In this document: piece after piece, positions 12,851-25,925 of the stretch | How the letters are laid out: the number at the start of each line of letters is the position of its first letter | Numbering within the stretch: the stretch's first letter is position 1 | Assembly (NCBI GenBank): GCA_029207755.1 | Contig: JARCOQ010000002.1 | Coordinates: 12,353,156 to 12,417,155, forward strand | Source of the DNA: Chamaea fasciata | Lineage: Eukaryota > Chordata > Aves > Passeriformes > Sylviidae | DNA length: 64,000 nucleotides | Direction: 5' to 3' | Notes under the pieces: generated by a model | Told to the model about the DNA's origin: nothing | What the model saw: the letters and a program-made list of their open reading frames with translations, nothing else | The model's database searches: none | Made by a program: the position numbers and the translations under genes

Positions 12851-15443
12851 CCATTCTTAAGTAAAGACAAAGAACTACCTAATTGCTATATTTGTGCTGT
12901 CTAATGGCAAGAGAGAAAATTCAGAATTTTACTGGAAAGTTCAACTGAAAACAAGTAAAAACGTCGTCACCGTGGGTGCTTGCATTGTATTATCCAGAGA
13001 GATTATGAGATCTCTGAGATTCTCAAAATATGACTTGTAATTGGACCAGAAAACCTCAGGAAGGCAATTTTATTTTTCACGGTTTTCATGGTTTTCACAG
13101 TTTTCAGAGCACATTCTAAGTTCTTCAGGCCCCTTTAAGCCCATTTTTTAGGCCCTTTTATTTCCCTTGCTCTGTGATTGTACCATTCTAGAAGGCAGAA
13201 TCCAAAAATGTATGACAACTCTTTTCCTCTAAGCTTCATTAACAACATAAAATAGAAGAGACACCAAAAATTCGTAATGTTAAACTTAATGCTTGTGTTC
13301 ATCCCTCTGCTGACCTCAAAAAGTCTTGCTTACTTGGTAGGCAGGTAAGAGGACTGGCTCATTTAGTCTATTGCAATAGTTGCAGCTACAACACTAAACG
13401 ATAAGAAAATGTACTATACAAATGATAAATTGCAGAAGGTTTACAAAGATTTTATTTTCTTACTATGTTTATCAAAATCTTTCTCAAGATTCCAGTCGGT
13501 GTCATTCATTGATATTCACATCTAGCATCAGATATAAGAGTTCTGAAACTATATTCTTTATTCCTTTGTTGTATGCAATCAGAACTTTTGCTGGCAATAA
13601 TAAGAATTTTGGAGGCCACAATAATGAATAGTTTGAAGTTTGCCAAGAACAGTTTGTTCCATGTGCTGCTATTAAGTATTCTATGATAATCAAAATCAGG
13701 ATTTAAATTGTTTTATAAAGCCTAAACCTTTGCAATGTCAACATATAAAAACCTGCATTTTGTTTTCCATTATGTAAGTAATATATCAGTCTAAATTAAA
13801 TTTTTAAATAAAAATTTGTTCCAGCTTTGAAGAATAGAACATTGGTAGAGAAACAAAGTAATCTTGTACTATTTAAAAATCTTTGTATTCTAGCAAATAT
13901 CTGGATGAGTGATCAAAAATCTATGAAAATTAACAGGATTCATCAAATGATCTTTTGTTCATTTAAAATGTAATTAATCCAAATTAAACTTAATTCTGGA
14001 GAGATTTTTAAAGGAAATAAAGCATGTTATGTCTCATTTAATCATAGGAGGGTATGAACTATACACACGTCACTGTCACAAAGGCAAATAGGCATTTGCT
14101 ACTAAATTTAAGGGGCCTCAGCTTTTATTTCTCTGGACTCAAATATTCCGTTTTGGTTGCGTAAAAAAGAATGTTACAACTGTCCAGCAGGTCTCAGAGG
14201 GTTAGTTTAGAAGCATCAAAAATGTTGTCATTTAAATTCATGATCTGGGCTTATTCAACCTATGCTTGAACACTTGTTCATCCTTAGCCTCAGAAGAATT
14301 TCTTGTAGGAACATTTTCTCAGTTGGCAGCTTTAGCAAATGAAAAATATGACTTCAGGGAACACCCATTCATGGACTATGGAGGAACAACCTACAAAGAA
14401 CTGATATTTTTAAAGCAAATGGAAAAAGTTTAAGAAAGGTTTGGGGGTTTTTTCCCCCTTTCTTAATAATTGGAAAAAAATAAATTCCATATTCTTTCCA
14501 TATCTTTTTTTTTTGCTCCCTTATAAATAGGTGTCATAATGAAACTCAATTTGGGCCTTTCTGTCAAATAAAAAGAGCTGAAAAGTTACTAGGGTTACAT
14601 ATTTAAATTACTTCACAAATACCTCTGAACTAAAGAAATTTCTTGGATGGGTTTAAGTGGGGGGTTGAGCACAACTGACAAAAAAGATTTTACAGCTGCA
14701 TGTTACTCATGCTGAGATGGATTTCGGCATGTACAGGGAATCATGAACAAGTGAGCTTGGTTGTCCTTCCGTGGAAATGATGTTTGCTCTTAATTCTGTT
14801 GTGAAGATGGTAAATCACTTAATTTACATAGATATATAATGATGAACATGACCTCGGCAATTAATGTTTTTTCCTAACTAGATATTAATTATGTCAAGAG
14901 GTATTTTTCTATTAACACAAATGGGTGCTGGACTCTGAGCCCTGAAGAAAGCTTTGTATTTGATATAGGATTTATGCCTCTGTAAATCTGGAAGACACGA
15001 AGTGAATGTATATCATATGCATTCAAACAAAAACTTCAAATAAAGCTTGAAGCATTACTTTATTTATTGCTGCTGATAAAGTGTTTCTGCAAGAAATTGG
15101 CATTTATTTGCATGTTTCTTAGCAGCATGAGCAAGTTCCAAAATTAAGAATTAAAATTCATGTCAACCTGTATTCATGCTTTGAAAAGATTAAGGGGAAA
15201 ACATATTCAAATTTGGCTAGACTAGGTCAAGGCCTGAATTGAGACTGTGTACTGCCATTTGCAATGCAAGTGATAAATAGGAATTGGATACTAAAAGAAC
15301 TCTTCAGTCAGTTATGGTAGCAAAATTTGCATTTGCATTTCTGATTTAAAATTGTCCATATTTGTTGGTATCTAAAATGGGGAAAAAAATGAGCATTATG
15401 CCAGAAAGGATCTTGTCAACACCTAGTTTGAATTTTTATGAAT
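12851..15443. other. AT-rich unassigned sequence (2.6 kb)
   Basis: No gene seen. A short tandem of ttttcacgg/ttttcatgg/ttttcacag units lies at 13074-13108. The part from about 14700 to 15160 is unique and less repeat-like than its surroundings; it is a weak candidate for conserved non-coding sequence. Confidence 0.45.
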
Positions 15444-15821
15444 TTAATCTGAAGGTATATTTGATTTCTGTAGTAAAACCTCTGATGAGAGCATTAACTT
15501 CTCAGTAATTACAATGAGGAACTCAGGCTTCAGGGTTTCCTGGAGTTTCTGCTCAAGTCCACACAGGGACATTTTCTCAGGCAATGGGATGCCCACTCCA
15601 TTTTCTAAATTTGCAGCTAGTAGCTTGATGAAGACATTGCACAATAAATGTGGCATCCCACAGGAGCTGGTGCTGAACATCAGATACAAGGATGTTCTTC
15701 TTCCTGAACACTTCCATGGTGCCTTCCTTATAGAGCAGGGAATCTCCATTGTTCTCTTGAGCTTTGCTTTCTCTGATTTTCTGTAGACTATAGACAACAG
15801 ATTTTGGGTCTTCAAGTCCAT
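15444..15821 (-). pseudogene. Possible BPI-fold (BPI/PLUNC-like) retropseudogene
   Basis: A 125-codon minus-strand open frame. Its second half (about residues 65-110) follows the pattern of the BPI-fold C-terminal part: a short hydrophobic stretch, then 'NGVGIPLPE', then about 20 residues, then 'EFLIVITEKL'. Known family members have the order 'L..G.PLP' followed by a hydrophobic strand. Genomic BPI-family genes have many small exons, so an unbroken 380-bp match would suggest a processed copy. The first half does not fit in the same frame. Sequence further upstream on the same strand (to about 16320) has exon-like text with stops. No poly(A) or target duplication was found. A chance open frame remains quite possible. 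Confidence 0.27.
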
Positions 15822-15984
15822 GGTAGAAAGACAGGGGTGGCAGCCAGAGAAGTGACAGCAGAGTTATTGATCCACAGTGAGTGTCAGAAATATTTATTAG
15901 CCTCTAGCTGTCTTTGTTTATTGCAGTCTCTGAAAGTGTGTTGTAGAATTTGCTGCAATTTGAATACTTTCAGAATCCTCCTCT

Positions 15985-16010
15985 GTGAGAGCAGCAGCAG
16001 CAGCTCTCAC
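15985..16010. repeat. CAG-loop hairpin
   Basis: gtgagagc at 15985-15992 is the exact reverse complement of gctctcac at 16003-16010, with a CAG-repeat loop between. An 8-bp stem with a trinucleotide loop can fold as a hairpin in single-stranded DNA or RNA. Confidence 0.7.
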
Positions 16011-19000
16011 TGTTTTTTATGAAACACCATGAACACAGCACACCAGCTGTGTGACTGTAGTCACTGAGTGTGTCTGGCCTTCCTGAGAAACCCAAAACAT
16101 CATCCTGTTCCTGACCATGGGTGTCCATGTGCACTTCACCTGTGAAAGTGCCACTTCCCAGATGCAACCCTCATTAAAATCAGGAACATCATGCTTCCTT
16201 CTGTTGGGCCCTCCAGGATCTCATTGAAAATTGGATTAAGCCATTTGTCAGTAATGCTGTCAACCCTCCTCAGGAGGCAATCTTGGAGTGTGATCTCCTG
16301 CAGTGCCATAAATCCTTGTTTAAGGATATTGGTGAGAAATTTTAAAATTATATACCTTTTATTTCACACCAAATTTGACTTTTTGCCTCTCTTTTTATTT
16401 GTCAGAGTAAATTCAGTCTAATCAATCTTTTATTTCAAACAAATGGTCCCAAACTTTTCCTGTCATTTTTGACATTTTCAGTGATTTCTAATGCTAAACC
16501 TTACAAGAGTGGGCATTTGGCCAAGGTCTAAATATGTAAATAAACAAAACACCGAGGAACTTGGAAATTTAAATAACCAGTCCTGTTCTAGACAGGTTAT
16601 GAGACCAAAAAAGCAGAGAAATACCTCATCCTTTGTCATTACTTTATATAATATGAATAATTTTTAGGAAATTATCACCTTAAATCACTGTACTTTTAAG
16701 CTGAATTTCCTTGTGTGCTTATAAAAAATACATTTTTTTAAAGGTCTTATTGCCAACTGCAATTTAAAATGAGTATTAAAAACTTATAAGAAAGTGATAA
16801 CAACGAACAGGAATAAAACATTTTAAAGGTTTAAAAATAAAGAAATTTTACATGGAGCACTTCATAAAAAAGCTACTCTTGTGGTGGCAAAACTATCCAA
16901 TTAAACAAACAAAAAAATCTAATTGATATATCTCAGAACTTATGTACTTCTACAAATCTTCAGTAAAATTACTGGGAAAAGAAAATGTCAAATATTGGTG
17001 TAAAATAAGAGTTAGGAATAAGGGACAGAACTGCACAGAAATCCGAAAATGGACAGTTATTCCAGTTATTAAAATTTTTTGGTCTGTGAGCCTCTATACT
17101 TCAGTAACAGTGAATTTTATACTAGTCATACATGTTTCACTTTTAAAGATCCCAGAAAATGGCATTTTGATATGAAGCTGACAATTTCAATTGACAGCTG
17201 CTAAATTCAGAACTTATTTTATTAAGTAGCTTTTTTCATTGCTTTTATCTAATATTTCTTATGTGCATTTACAAACCAATAAGTTGTAACACATAAAAAT
17301 AAATCAAAGCAGATATTTGTGGTTTACTGGAAGATGTAAAGCTCCACATCCAGTCTGTACAGAAGGACTTGAACTTCTGACACTGTAGTAAGGAATATTT
17401 TAAAATGCATCCTAGATTAATTTTTAAATTTTGAAAAATTAAAAGCAGATAAACATTGTCTTTCCAGAAAATGTAGAAATCTGTTTCCTAAAATAATATT
17501 TTTTAAAAGCATCCATAATTCTATGTTGTTATTATTCTTATATAACATCCCACAATACTATTTTTTTATTCCAGTTTTTTATTCTTTGGTTTTCTTTTCT
17601 TGTACTATGATCTCTTTGTTACACATCTAACTAAAATTTATTTCTAGATAGGTTTATTTCCTTCATTTTTTAAGTTAACTTCAGAGTATACCATATTAGG
17701 CCAGTAAGGAATTCTTATTAAAAATGGGAACAGGAATTCTGAAAAAAAATTGGGTATATTTTAATGGAAATTTTAGTGCATAGTACCTGTTGTCTTCAGA
17801 AAATATCTTATTGTTGGCATTGCAAAGAAGAAAATACTTCAAACAAAAAAAGATTTTCAAATAAATATTTTTAAATTGTCATGGGCTTCCATAGGAATTG
17901 TAATTCAGTTGCCTTTACGTGTGTTTTTTTTTTCCTCGGGTTCATTTCCCAACCTGGAAACCACTTCCTATAGTGTATCATTCTGATAATTCATCACAAC
18001 CTTCTTTCCAGGAGAAAATCTGAGAGCATCCTTTGGGAAATAGAATAAAATTTGAGAGTTTGGCTTGAAGAGGAATGTGAAAACAAAACTCATCAAACTG
18101 CAATCCTCATAAGGCAGAGTAGAATCTTACACTCTTTTTATTGTTATTAAAATAATTTCATACATTGCATTTAGCCAAAATAAACAGGGCTTTCTGAGGT
18201 AAAATTAGAAAAACATATGATTTCATTTCCTTAAAAATATATATCTCTATTAATCTGTAGGCATTTTCTCAAGGAAACATACTATGTTAATTAAACAGCA
18301 CGGGGAATCCTAAACCATTGCTTTGTAAAGCTTAGAGAAAAAGAATAAAAGCATCCTTTTATTCCAGATGTGCAAAAAAAGGCAGGAAAATGAAATAATT
18401 CTTGTTATCTACCCATCTTTTTTCCTTGATGCATGATACACAGAGGACTTATGTCAATTACAGACGTTCCCAGAGGATGACATGAGTCTAGACAGCAAAA
18501 ATCCTACCCTGGGAATTTCTGTGTTACTAAAGTATTTGATGCCTTCCAGATTTTGTAATGCAATAGGCTGTCAGGTATTTAACTTAATTAAATAATTAAA
18601 TTTTGGGCATTTTGGGAGTCTGTTTGTTTGCTTGATGAAATATTTTCTCCTGTTGAAGGATAGGAGGATTTTTTTTTTTTTTTTTGTGGGGATGTCAAAA
18701 ATTTTCTTCAAATTGAATTTTTATGTCAGTTTGCATTAAAAATGTATTAAAAAGGTGAATTTTATTTGTCAAAATGGTTTTAATTTACAGTGTAATCTTT
18801 TCATGAAATTTACAATATCATGTTAGGAAATCTTGCAAGTGTATCGGGATTAGATTTAGTCGTCCACCTTCACTGGGTTGTTAGTGGTGAAAAAGAAGAA
18901 GGAAAGACCTGGGTGCAGGCTGAGCTGAGTTTAAATTTCCTAAATATTTTCTTTTATTGAGGCAGTTAAAAAAAACCTGTTAGCATTCAACTCTACAAAA

Positions 19001-19478
19001 ATAAATATTAAAAAATAATTCTCCAAGCAGAAACATACTACATTTGTATAAATATCTTTGGATAAATATGTTTGTAAACTCAGGTCATTTTTTTATTAGT
19101 CTGTAAATGGTATTTCATTTTAAATAAAGATAAAGCCTTTGTTTCAGGTAGTCTACCATACCAATGCTATCTCATACCTTACTGATTTTTATAAAGAAAT
19201 AAAAATGTGCACTAAGAGTTGATGAGTCACTGTCTGGGTTACTGTGTTCAATGTTCCATTGGCTTATATTTATTTGGAGAATGGGGAAAGAAGGTAAACA
19301 GAGTGATTGATGTTTCAGTGATAAAATATATCTACTTACAGATATCTTCAGTTAGTTTTTCAGAAGTGAGGTTCTATTCTGTATAAACATATGTGTTCTG
19401 AAGTACATATGGAGTATTTAATTATGTATCTCTCAGTATCTTTCTCAAGCACATTTCACAGAGCCTTAGCAGTGCTTC

Positions 19479-19480
<2 letters not shown>

Positions 19481-19518
<38 letters not shown>
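19481..19518. repeat. Poly(T) tract, 38 nt
   Basis: Uninterrupted T run. No retrocopy body is recognisable on either side, so it is listed as a homopolymer microsatellite. Confidence 0.95.
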
Positions 19519-19524
<6 letters not shown>

Positions 19525-21619
19525 GCTTTTGAGCGTTGATATTTTTATCCCACTTTGTACCACACCACATTCTTTTCCTCTGTGCTCTGATTGGACCGGC
19601 AAACTGTTGAAATGATCCAAATAAGTGCAGAAAGCACAAATAAAAAAAATATTGAACTGGATTTTGACATAGGATCAAACAAAATTCCAGGAAATGTACG
19701 TTTTTAAACAGTGTGTTCTGTTGTCTAAAAGCAATGATTAGCTTTTTAATTTGTTGTTGTTATTGTTTTAAGGCAATTGAGAAACTCTCAATTATCCTTT
19801 TTTTTTTTTTAATGACATCAAGAATTAACATCTTTCAGTGGGGGATATCTGCGGAGAAAATACTCAAGACATCGGTAGAAAATGACTCATGAATATATGA
19901 AGTATGCATTGTGCAGTGTTGGTCAAGGGGCTCCTGAGGTTTACTAAAATGTGCATATTAACAAAACCTTTTGCAGTTCATTCACTAAATTTATAGCAAC
20001 AATGAAAAATTCAAACAAAACAATTTGCTTTACAGAACACACTGTGTCTTCAAGATGGTTATTTATTGTGTGACCCCTAGGCAGGCATCAATAATAAATC
20101 TTATTTGGTTTTCTCATTAACACTGTGTGTGAGGGTGTTGTCTGTCTGAAAAACATTTCTTTTGGGTTTGCGTCATTTTAATTTTGCTATTTGTGCAATT
20201 TCGTATCTGAATCCAGGCATTTAAACTCTGTGGAATTAGAACAGCCATGCTAATAATTATTTTGTTTTCCCATATTGTCACTTGCTGGAGCTGTTGGGCT
20301 TGCAGGAAACATCAGATTTCTTTGAAGCTACATTTGTATTGTTTTAAGAGATTTTTTATTTCTACAATATAATGGAAATTTAATACTACAATGATAATAG
20401 CAATGATTTTGTGTGATTTCTTTTACATTATGACTCTTGCAAGTAAAGTATGTCATGAAGTAATAATAAAAAAATAATTTGGAATCTAATGTGACCTGAA
20501 GGGGAAAATGCTTTTTTTTTTCTTCAAGATCATTATGATACTCCTATTCTCCTAGACTCCTACCTAAATCTCCTTATCTTTATCTTATTAACATAATTTA
20601 CAAATGTGACTGAGATAATTGTTTGAGGAAATGTGAGCTATAAATAAGAACTTTTCCAGAACTGGCTTAGAAATACCAACATATTTTTTCTGTTACTACT
20701 GGAAAACCTAAGTATTATTTTGGAGGAGGGATGTTTTGAAAAAATACCCCAATTCTTATGAGACTTCATTGACAAAACCCCAAAATAATTTCATACTTCC
20801 AAGTTCAACACTGGAATTTTCAAGATAAAAACAGTATTTCCACTTTTACAAGTTTGCTTTACATAGGGAGTACTTCAATATGAAAGATATTTCTGATCTG
20901 ATACATGGTAAATTTCTACTTGAAAAATGTTGATGTTTCTTTAGCATTTTTTTCCCTAAAGATAAGTTTTAGTGAGATTTTATTGTTTAAAAAATTTGGT
21001 CTTATTATACTTCCTAAAAACAAAATCAGAATTTTCTCAAAATTAATTATTAGCCAGGTGTTGCACAGAAATTGTACAGAGCTTAAAATAAATAGAGAAA
21101 TTTCCTTTAAGGTCTTATCAACTTTTAATGAATCTGTCCAGAAATCTTTCTGACTTTAAAAGAAAACATTCTGAACTGAAATTAGAAGGCAAATAAGTGA
21201 AAATGTTTTCCAGGAAAAAGTGCTTTGAAACTCTCAAGTGTTCTCAAATATTTTTATTCTTTATAAGCACTTTCAAATTGAAAAAGCTATGCAAGGCAAA
21301 GATTAGATTGTTTCCTAATCTTTCTCTAATTTAAAATATCTTGGAACTATTATACATTAATTTCACAAAGTTTAGAATATATTTCCCTATGGAAAATTTT
21401 CTAAATACTTTTTCAGCTGGTTATGACCATTTTCATATTTCCCCTACAAGTAGCTCTTAACTTACATTCAGTTTAAATTCTTTTGCCTTCAGTATATTAA
21501 AAATAATTACAACAAAATAATAAGAAACTTTTCTTATCCTTTTATAATTTCAGTTGTTCTTTTGACTTCTCAGTCCTATACTTTCTGTCTTCCTGTCCGA
21601 AGATATACTGCTTGCTTTC

Positions 21620-21643
21620 TTTTTTTTTTTTTTTTTTTTTTTT
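21620..21643. repeat. Poly(T) tract, 24 nt
   Basis: Uninterrupted T run in AT-rich DNA. No attached retrocopy seen. Confidence 0.95.
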
Positions 21644-23859
21644 GATTTGACACATTATCTAATTATTAATTTCCATAAATAATTAGGAAATTTTAAACCT
21701 CCCTTCACCTTGATAAGGTTGATAGAGAGCACACACAAGGTACAAACTCATGGTAAGTTACAGAATATTTCCTGGACTTCTTGCTAGACAGCCAAATGTT
21801 TGTTGAGACCAAGTTTTTTCACATTATTTCTATGTGGTCTATGGCTGTCTCTTACTGTCTCCATTGACACTATTAAAAGTCTAATGAGGAGGTGATAAAT
21901 AGAGTATTTGACTGTTGACATATGGTAGATGATGGGTTTTGAGCTGATCTAGTGCCTGACATCCTCAACTTAATCCAAACACGCATTAAAAACCATAAAA
22001 TCCATTTACTCAGTCACTTGTCACAGAGAGAATGGGATAATAATTAGAGCACTAGTCATGAATTTATGAAAATAGGATTCAATTAAATACACTGCCATTT
22101 GTATATGACCTTAGATAAATTACTTGGGTTATATTTTCAACAGTATTTGGTAGCCAATGTGGAATTAATGTCACTTGAATTTAGCTGTCAAAAATGGAAG
22201 TATTTAAGCTAAGTAGTTGTATCAGGTCTCTTTGCAGGCAATGAAGGAGGAAGATATGTCCCTCTAGAGCAAATGTCATCCCACTTCTCTTTTTCTGCCT
22301 CAGAGAGAACCTATATAATTAGCTTCAACTAAATGCTTTGCTCTTATCATTATGTCCAAAAGAAGCTGATGATTTCTGTGGCTAAATGTTACTTTCCCTA
22401 CACCAGCAACAACCTGCAGAAAACTGTATTATGTGACATGGGTCAATGTATTTGAAAGAGTGACGTGGTTGTCCTGAAAGAAAACTGTATTCTTGACATT
22501 CAAGTACGTGAGACACCTAGAACATTCTGAAACTGGGTGAGTGATCCGCCACTGCAAGTGCACAAAGCCCTCTTTGGAGACAGATGACTTTGCATGTAAA
22601 ATATATTTATGGATACATTGAGCCTTCGTACATATTTACACACAAGCATGTGAATTAATGCAATACCTATGAACTAATTTTCTTCTTGAAAACCTGCTGC
22701 ATTTGCCTTCAGCTTTGCCATTGCCAGAGAAAGTCATCACAGGGTGTTTTTCCTTAAGGGTGTAGAAATACATTCCGAAAGTTCGGTCAAAATATGTGCT
22801 TTAATGCAAACATTTTAGATATTCAGTATGGGCACAATAGAACTAACAACTGTGTCAGGGGAGGAGGAAGAATAGTGATTTTGGAGCTTTATATAACATA
22901 ATTTGGAACTTGACAATTTATATGTTAAGGATTTAATTATGCAAATAAAAACTCTGGAAGAACAGGATCACAAGACTCCCCAGAGTGTACATTAGAAAAT
23001 GAAGAACAGCACAATTAGAAATGCAATATATACACCGCTTACTATAAAAAATGGATCTCTTTCTTTTGTCATTGAATTTTTTTTTTGTTGTTTTTACACT
23101 CATTAAAATGATTTTTATGAATATATGTCAGTATTATTCCATTATTTATCTGCAAGTCCAACAAGCAAATTGCCATTGCAACTTTCCCTTTGTATTCTGG
23201 GGCATTTGTTTTGATTTATTTGTTTATTTGCTTCAGAATTAATTTCTATTCATTTCCTTCAGTCTAGTTAAATATGATCAGGAAATTTAAAATCTAACAG
23301 AAAAAAATTGTCTGATTTTTATTACAAAATTTTTAGATAATTAAAAATCCATATTTTGAGCTCCACTTGATTTTGGCAAGTAGCCTCTTTTCATCTTTAG
23401 TTGAACATGCAAATATGTAAAATATGTGTCCTGCAAAAATATCCTAAGTGTTTACAATGTAGTAGAAAATATGCTCAGCTTTTAATTTCCCTGGGACTGG
23501 AATTCTTATGTCTGAAAGTTCCTTAATGAAAGTCCGAAAACACCTCTGGGAGGCAATTTTTTTTATTTCCTTCATTTCTTCATTTATTCAGTGGGGAAAA
23601 TATCACCCAAATTGTGGCAAGGGTCTCTGACTCATTTTTTTTAGCCATTTTGAGATTCTCTAATTAAGATGCTCTATAGAGTTGAATATTTGGTCTGAAG
23701 CTTAGTTAAACCTGTTGCAGCAGGGAAAGGTGTTGCCCTCACCCTTTTAGCCCAGGAGGATGGAGAGCCAGAGGGTGTCTGATCTAATGAAACAGTGGAA
23801 TGAAATACAGATTATAAAAATCCCAAGTATTAATGTGCAATTCTAAATTTCAGCAGGTG

Positions 23860-24240
23860 AAAGTTGGCAAAAAGAGGAAGTCAAGAGGGCGCAAGCCTTA
23901 AGCCACTTCCAGATGTGTAGCAACTGAGTAAATACGGTTTTCCCAGTAGCTCCTGTCAGGCTGTGTTGGGTCCCAGGAGTGTCTGGGCTGCCCTTACCCT
24001 GGGTTGTGCTCCCTATTGCCCAGCCTTTCTGAGCTCCAGCCCTGGGAATGACACCAGGGAAAGGGATGGCAGACCCTGGCGGCTCCAGACAGGCAAACAG
24101 CATTTGAAAATACTGGGGGGCTGGGGGCAGTTGTCACCTCTTTCATGAGAGCTGAGGTACAGGAGCAGTCTGGAGAAAAAAAACTGCATAAAAACATCCC
24201 CAAGCAGACCCAGGAGTGAGAAGGAATACTCTCACTCATC
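23860..24240. other. GC-richer unassigned island
   Basis: Composition rises well above the surroundings (for example 23950-24080). Open frames overlap on both strands (minus 23843-24103 and 23994-24239; plus 23963-24148) with no recognisable domain and no agreement on a single frame. This looks more like an old LTR or other repeat than an exon. Function not identified. Confidence 0.4.
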
Positions 24241-24545
24241 CATGAATATCACACTCCTCCTGGCAAAGACAGGATGGTGAATGCCAGTCTTTTTTTTCTC
24301 AAGAAACTCTGAAACAGTCAACTAAAAGTGCTTAAGATGTGTTCTGGAAGACTGAGTGTAAATTAGTGAAAATAAGTATATAATAGCATATAATTTATAG
24401 CTTTTTTCACATTAAAATTGTATAACAATCTATAACTCTACTCACAATTAAGTTTTTTTCTGATTCAATTAGAATCTGATTTAATCTGATTTGGACTGTA
24501 AAACTATGAAAACATTTGTTAGATTGCTAGCAAATCCATGGATCT

Positions 24546-24680
24546 GTGGTTTTTGTGGTTTAACCTCAGGTGGCAACTAAGAGCTGTGGGGACACTCACT
24601 TGCTCCCCCTCATTTTCCACCTCTCACATAAGGAGGAGAATTGGAGAGAAAAGGTAAAACTCATGGTTTGAGATAAGAAT
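24546..24680 (+). mobile_element. LTR fragment, 5' part
   Basis: Starts near tttgtggtttaacctcaggt and runs through 'ggcaactaagagctgtg' to 'actcatggtttgagataaga', the beginning of a common avian LTR. The same family terminus appears inverted at 8859. It is truncated by the AAT microsatellite that follows. Confidence 0.55.
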
Positions 24681-24703
24681 AATCTAATAATTGAAACCAT
24701 TAG

Positions 24704-24741
<38 letters not shown>

Positions 24742-24754
24742 ATAATAATAATAA
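24704..24754. repeat. (AAT)n/(ATT)n palindromic microsatellite
   Basis: An AAT run switches to ATT and back to AAT. Positions 24716-24741 form a perfect 26-bp palindrome and could extrude as a cruciform. Confidence 0.9.
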
Positions 24755-24864
24755 CCAAAATCAACATATTAGTAGTCTTAATAATACTAAATACTCTGAT
24801 AATCATAATGATGATAGTTTTAATGATAAGAACAGAGAGACAGAGTAATTGAACCTGACATAAT

Positions 24865-25568
24865 TGTCGGATTTGGTCTCCTCACCAGAGCTTAAAGATG
24901 GCAAACAGTCTTTTTTCCCTCTGAAAGCCCCAAACCAGGTTGCAAGAAAGAAGCGGAGTCCTCAAGGTCTTGTTTACTTGATATTTTGTGTTGTTTATTG
25001 TTTCATATCTTAAAATGTTCTCTGTGCCCAGCCAAGATCTGAACAGCTGCTAGGACACAAGGCGACTCCCCCCACAGTGGGATGTCGCAGTCCCTTTATA
25101 CAGAAAGTTACATATCACCTGTTTACACTTATATTCCAATACCTATCACCTATACTAAAATGGTCAACTTTAATCCAATCTCCTTAAACTATTTTGTGCC
25201 GCCATCACCAAAAGATGGACGCCAGGGGAGAAGAAGGAAGAACTAAGGGCTACACCCTAAATCCTCCACCTTGTCCACCATGTACCTATATTCTAAAAAA
25301 ACTACATCATTTCTCATCCTATACCAAACTAAACTACTTTTATCACATCTTTGTAGTTTGCAGTTCTTACCTCAATGTTGGAAGTCGTTCCCATGGACTG
25401 AAGTCAAAGGCAGTGTCCTCCTGAGCTCTGTGCCAGGGTCTCTAACTCCCCTGTACATCTCCAAAACCCCCCTGTACAGATTCCAAACCCCCCTGTACAG
25501 GTCTCAAGCCCTCTTGCTAAGGTCTGTGGCCTCCCAGGGCATCCAGAGGAATGCCCTGGACTCCGACA
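24865..25568 (-). mobile_element. Solo LTR (probable ERV-K type), 704 bp
   Basis: Bounded by the inverted ends tgtcgga (24865-24871) and tccgaca (25562-25568). Flanking 6-mers cataat (24859-24864) and catgat (25569-25574) differ at one base and look like a 6-bp target duplication. On the minus strand there is a TATA-like TATAAAGGG at about 25094-25102 and an AATAAA signal near 24995, in the right order for U3-R-U5. Three imperfect copies of a 'cccctgtaca'-type unit lie at 25448-25510. No coding region; the element is solo. The class is inferred from the 6-bp duplication. Confidence 0.7.
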
Positions 25569-25570
25569 CA

Positions 25571-25925
25571 TGATTACTCAGATTACTCAACACCCACTGG
25601 CTGATGCCTAGCCTGTCTCTGAATAGAGATCGCCCCCCATCCAGGTAACTCTTGCCATTTTATCTATTGTGCATGATGTTCTATCATGTGGAACATTCCT
25701 TTGGCTGGTTCAGCTCATCCATCCTGCCTGTGCTCCTTCCCAGCTTTTTGTGCACTTCCTCACTGGCACAGATAGGAAACCAAAAAGTCCTTAGGGTAAG
25801 CACAATTTAGCCACAGCCAAATAATCCAAGTGCTATCAACCTCTTTCTCATGCTGGATCCAAAACACAGCACTCTACCAGCTACTACCAATAAAATTAAT
25901 TCTGTCCTGGCCAAAACCAGGACAG
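25571..25925 (-). mobile_element. Older LTR fragment, 5' terminus at about 25925
   Basis: On the minus strand it begins tgtcctggttttggccagga and continues through text typical of the avian LTR whose start is also seen at 8326. Lies directly beside the solo LTR at 24865-25568, which probably inserted into it or next to it. Confidence 0.55.

Larger units (their letters stand above)
15822..23859. other. AT-rich unassigned sequence (8 kb)
   Basis: No gene recognised. It contains long T runs (19481-19518 and 21620-21643) and a CAG hairpin at 15985-16010. The stretch 20040-20480 is unique, low in simple repeats and rich in TAAT-type cores; it could be conserved non-coding DNA, but single-sequence inspection cannot show that. 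Confidence 0.45.
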
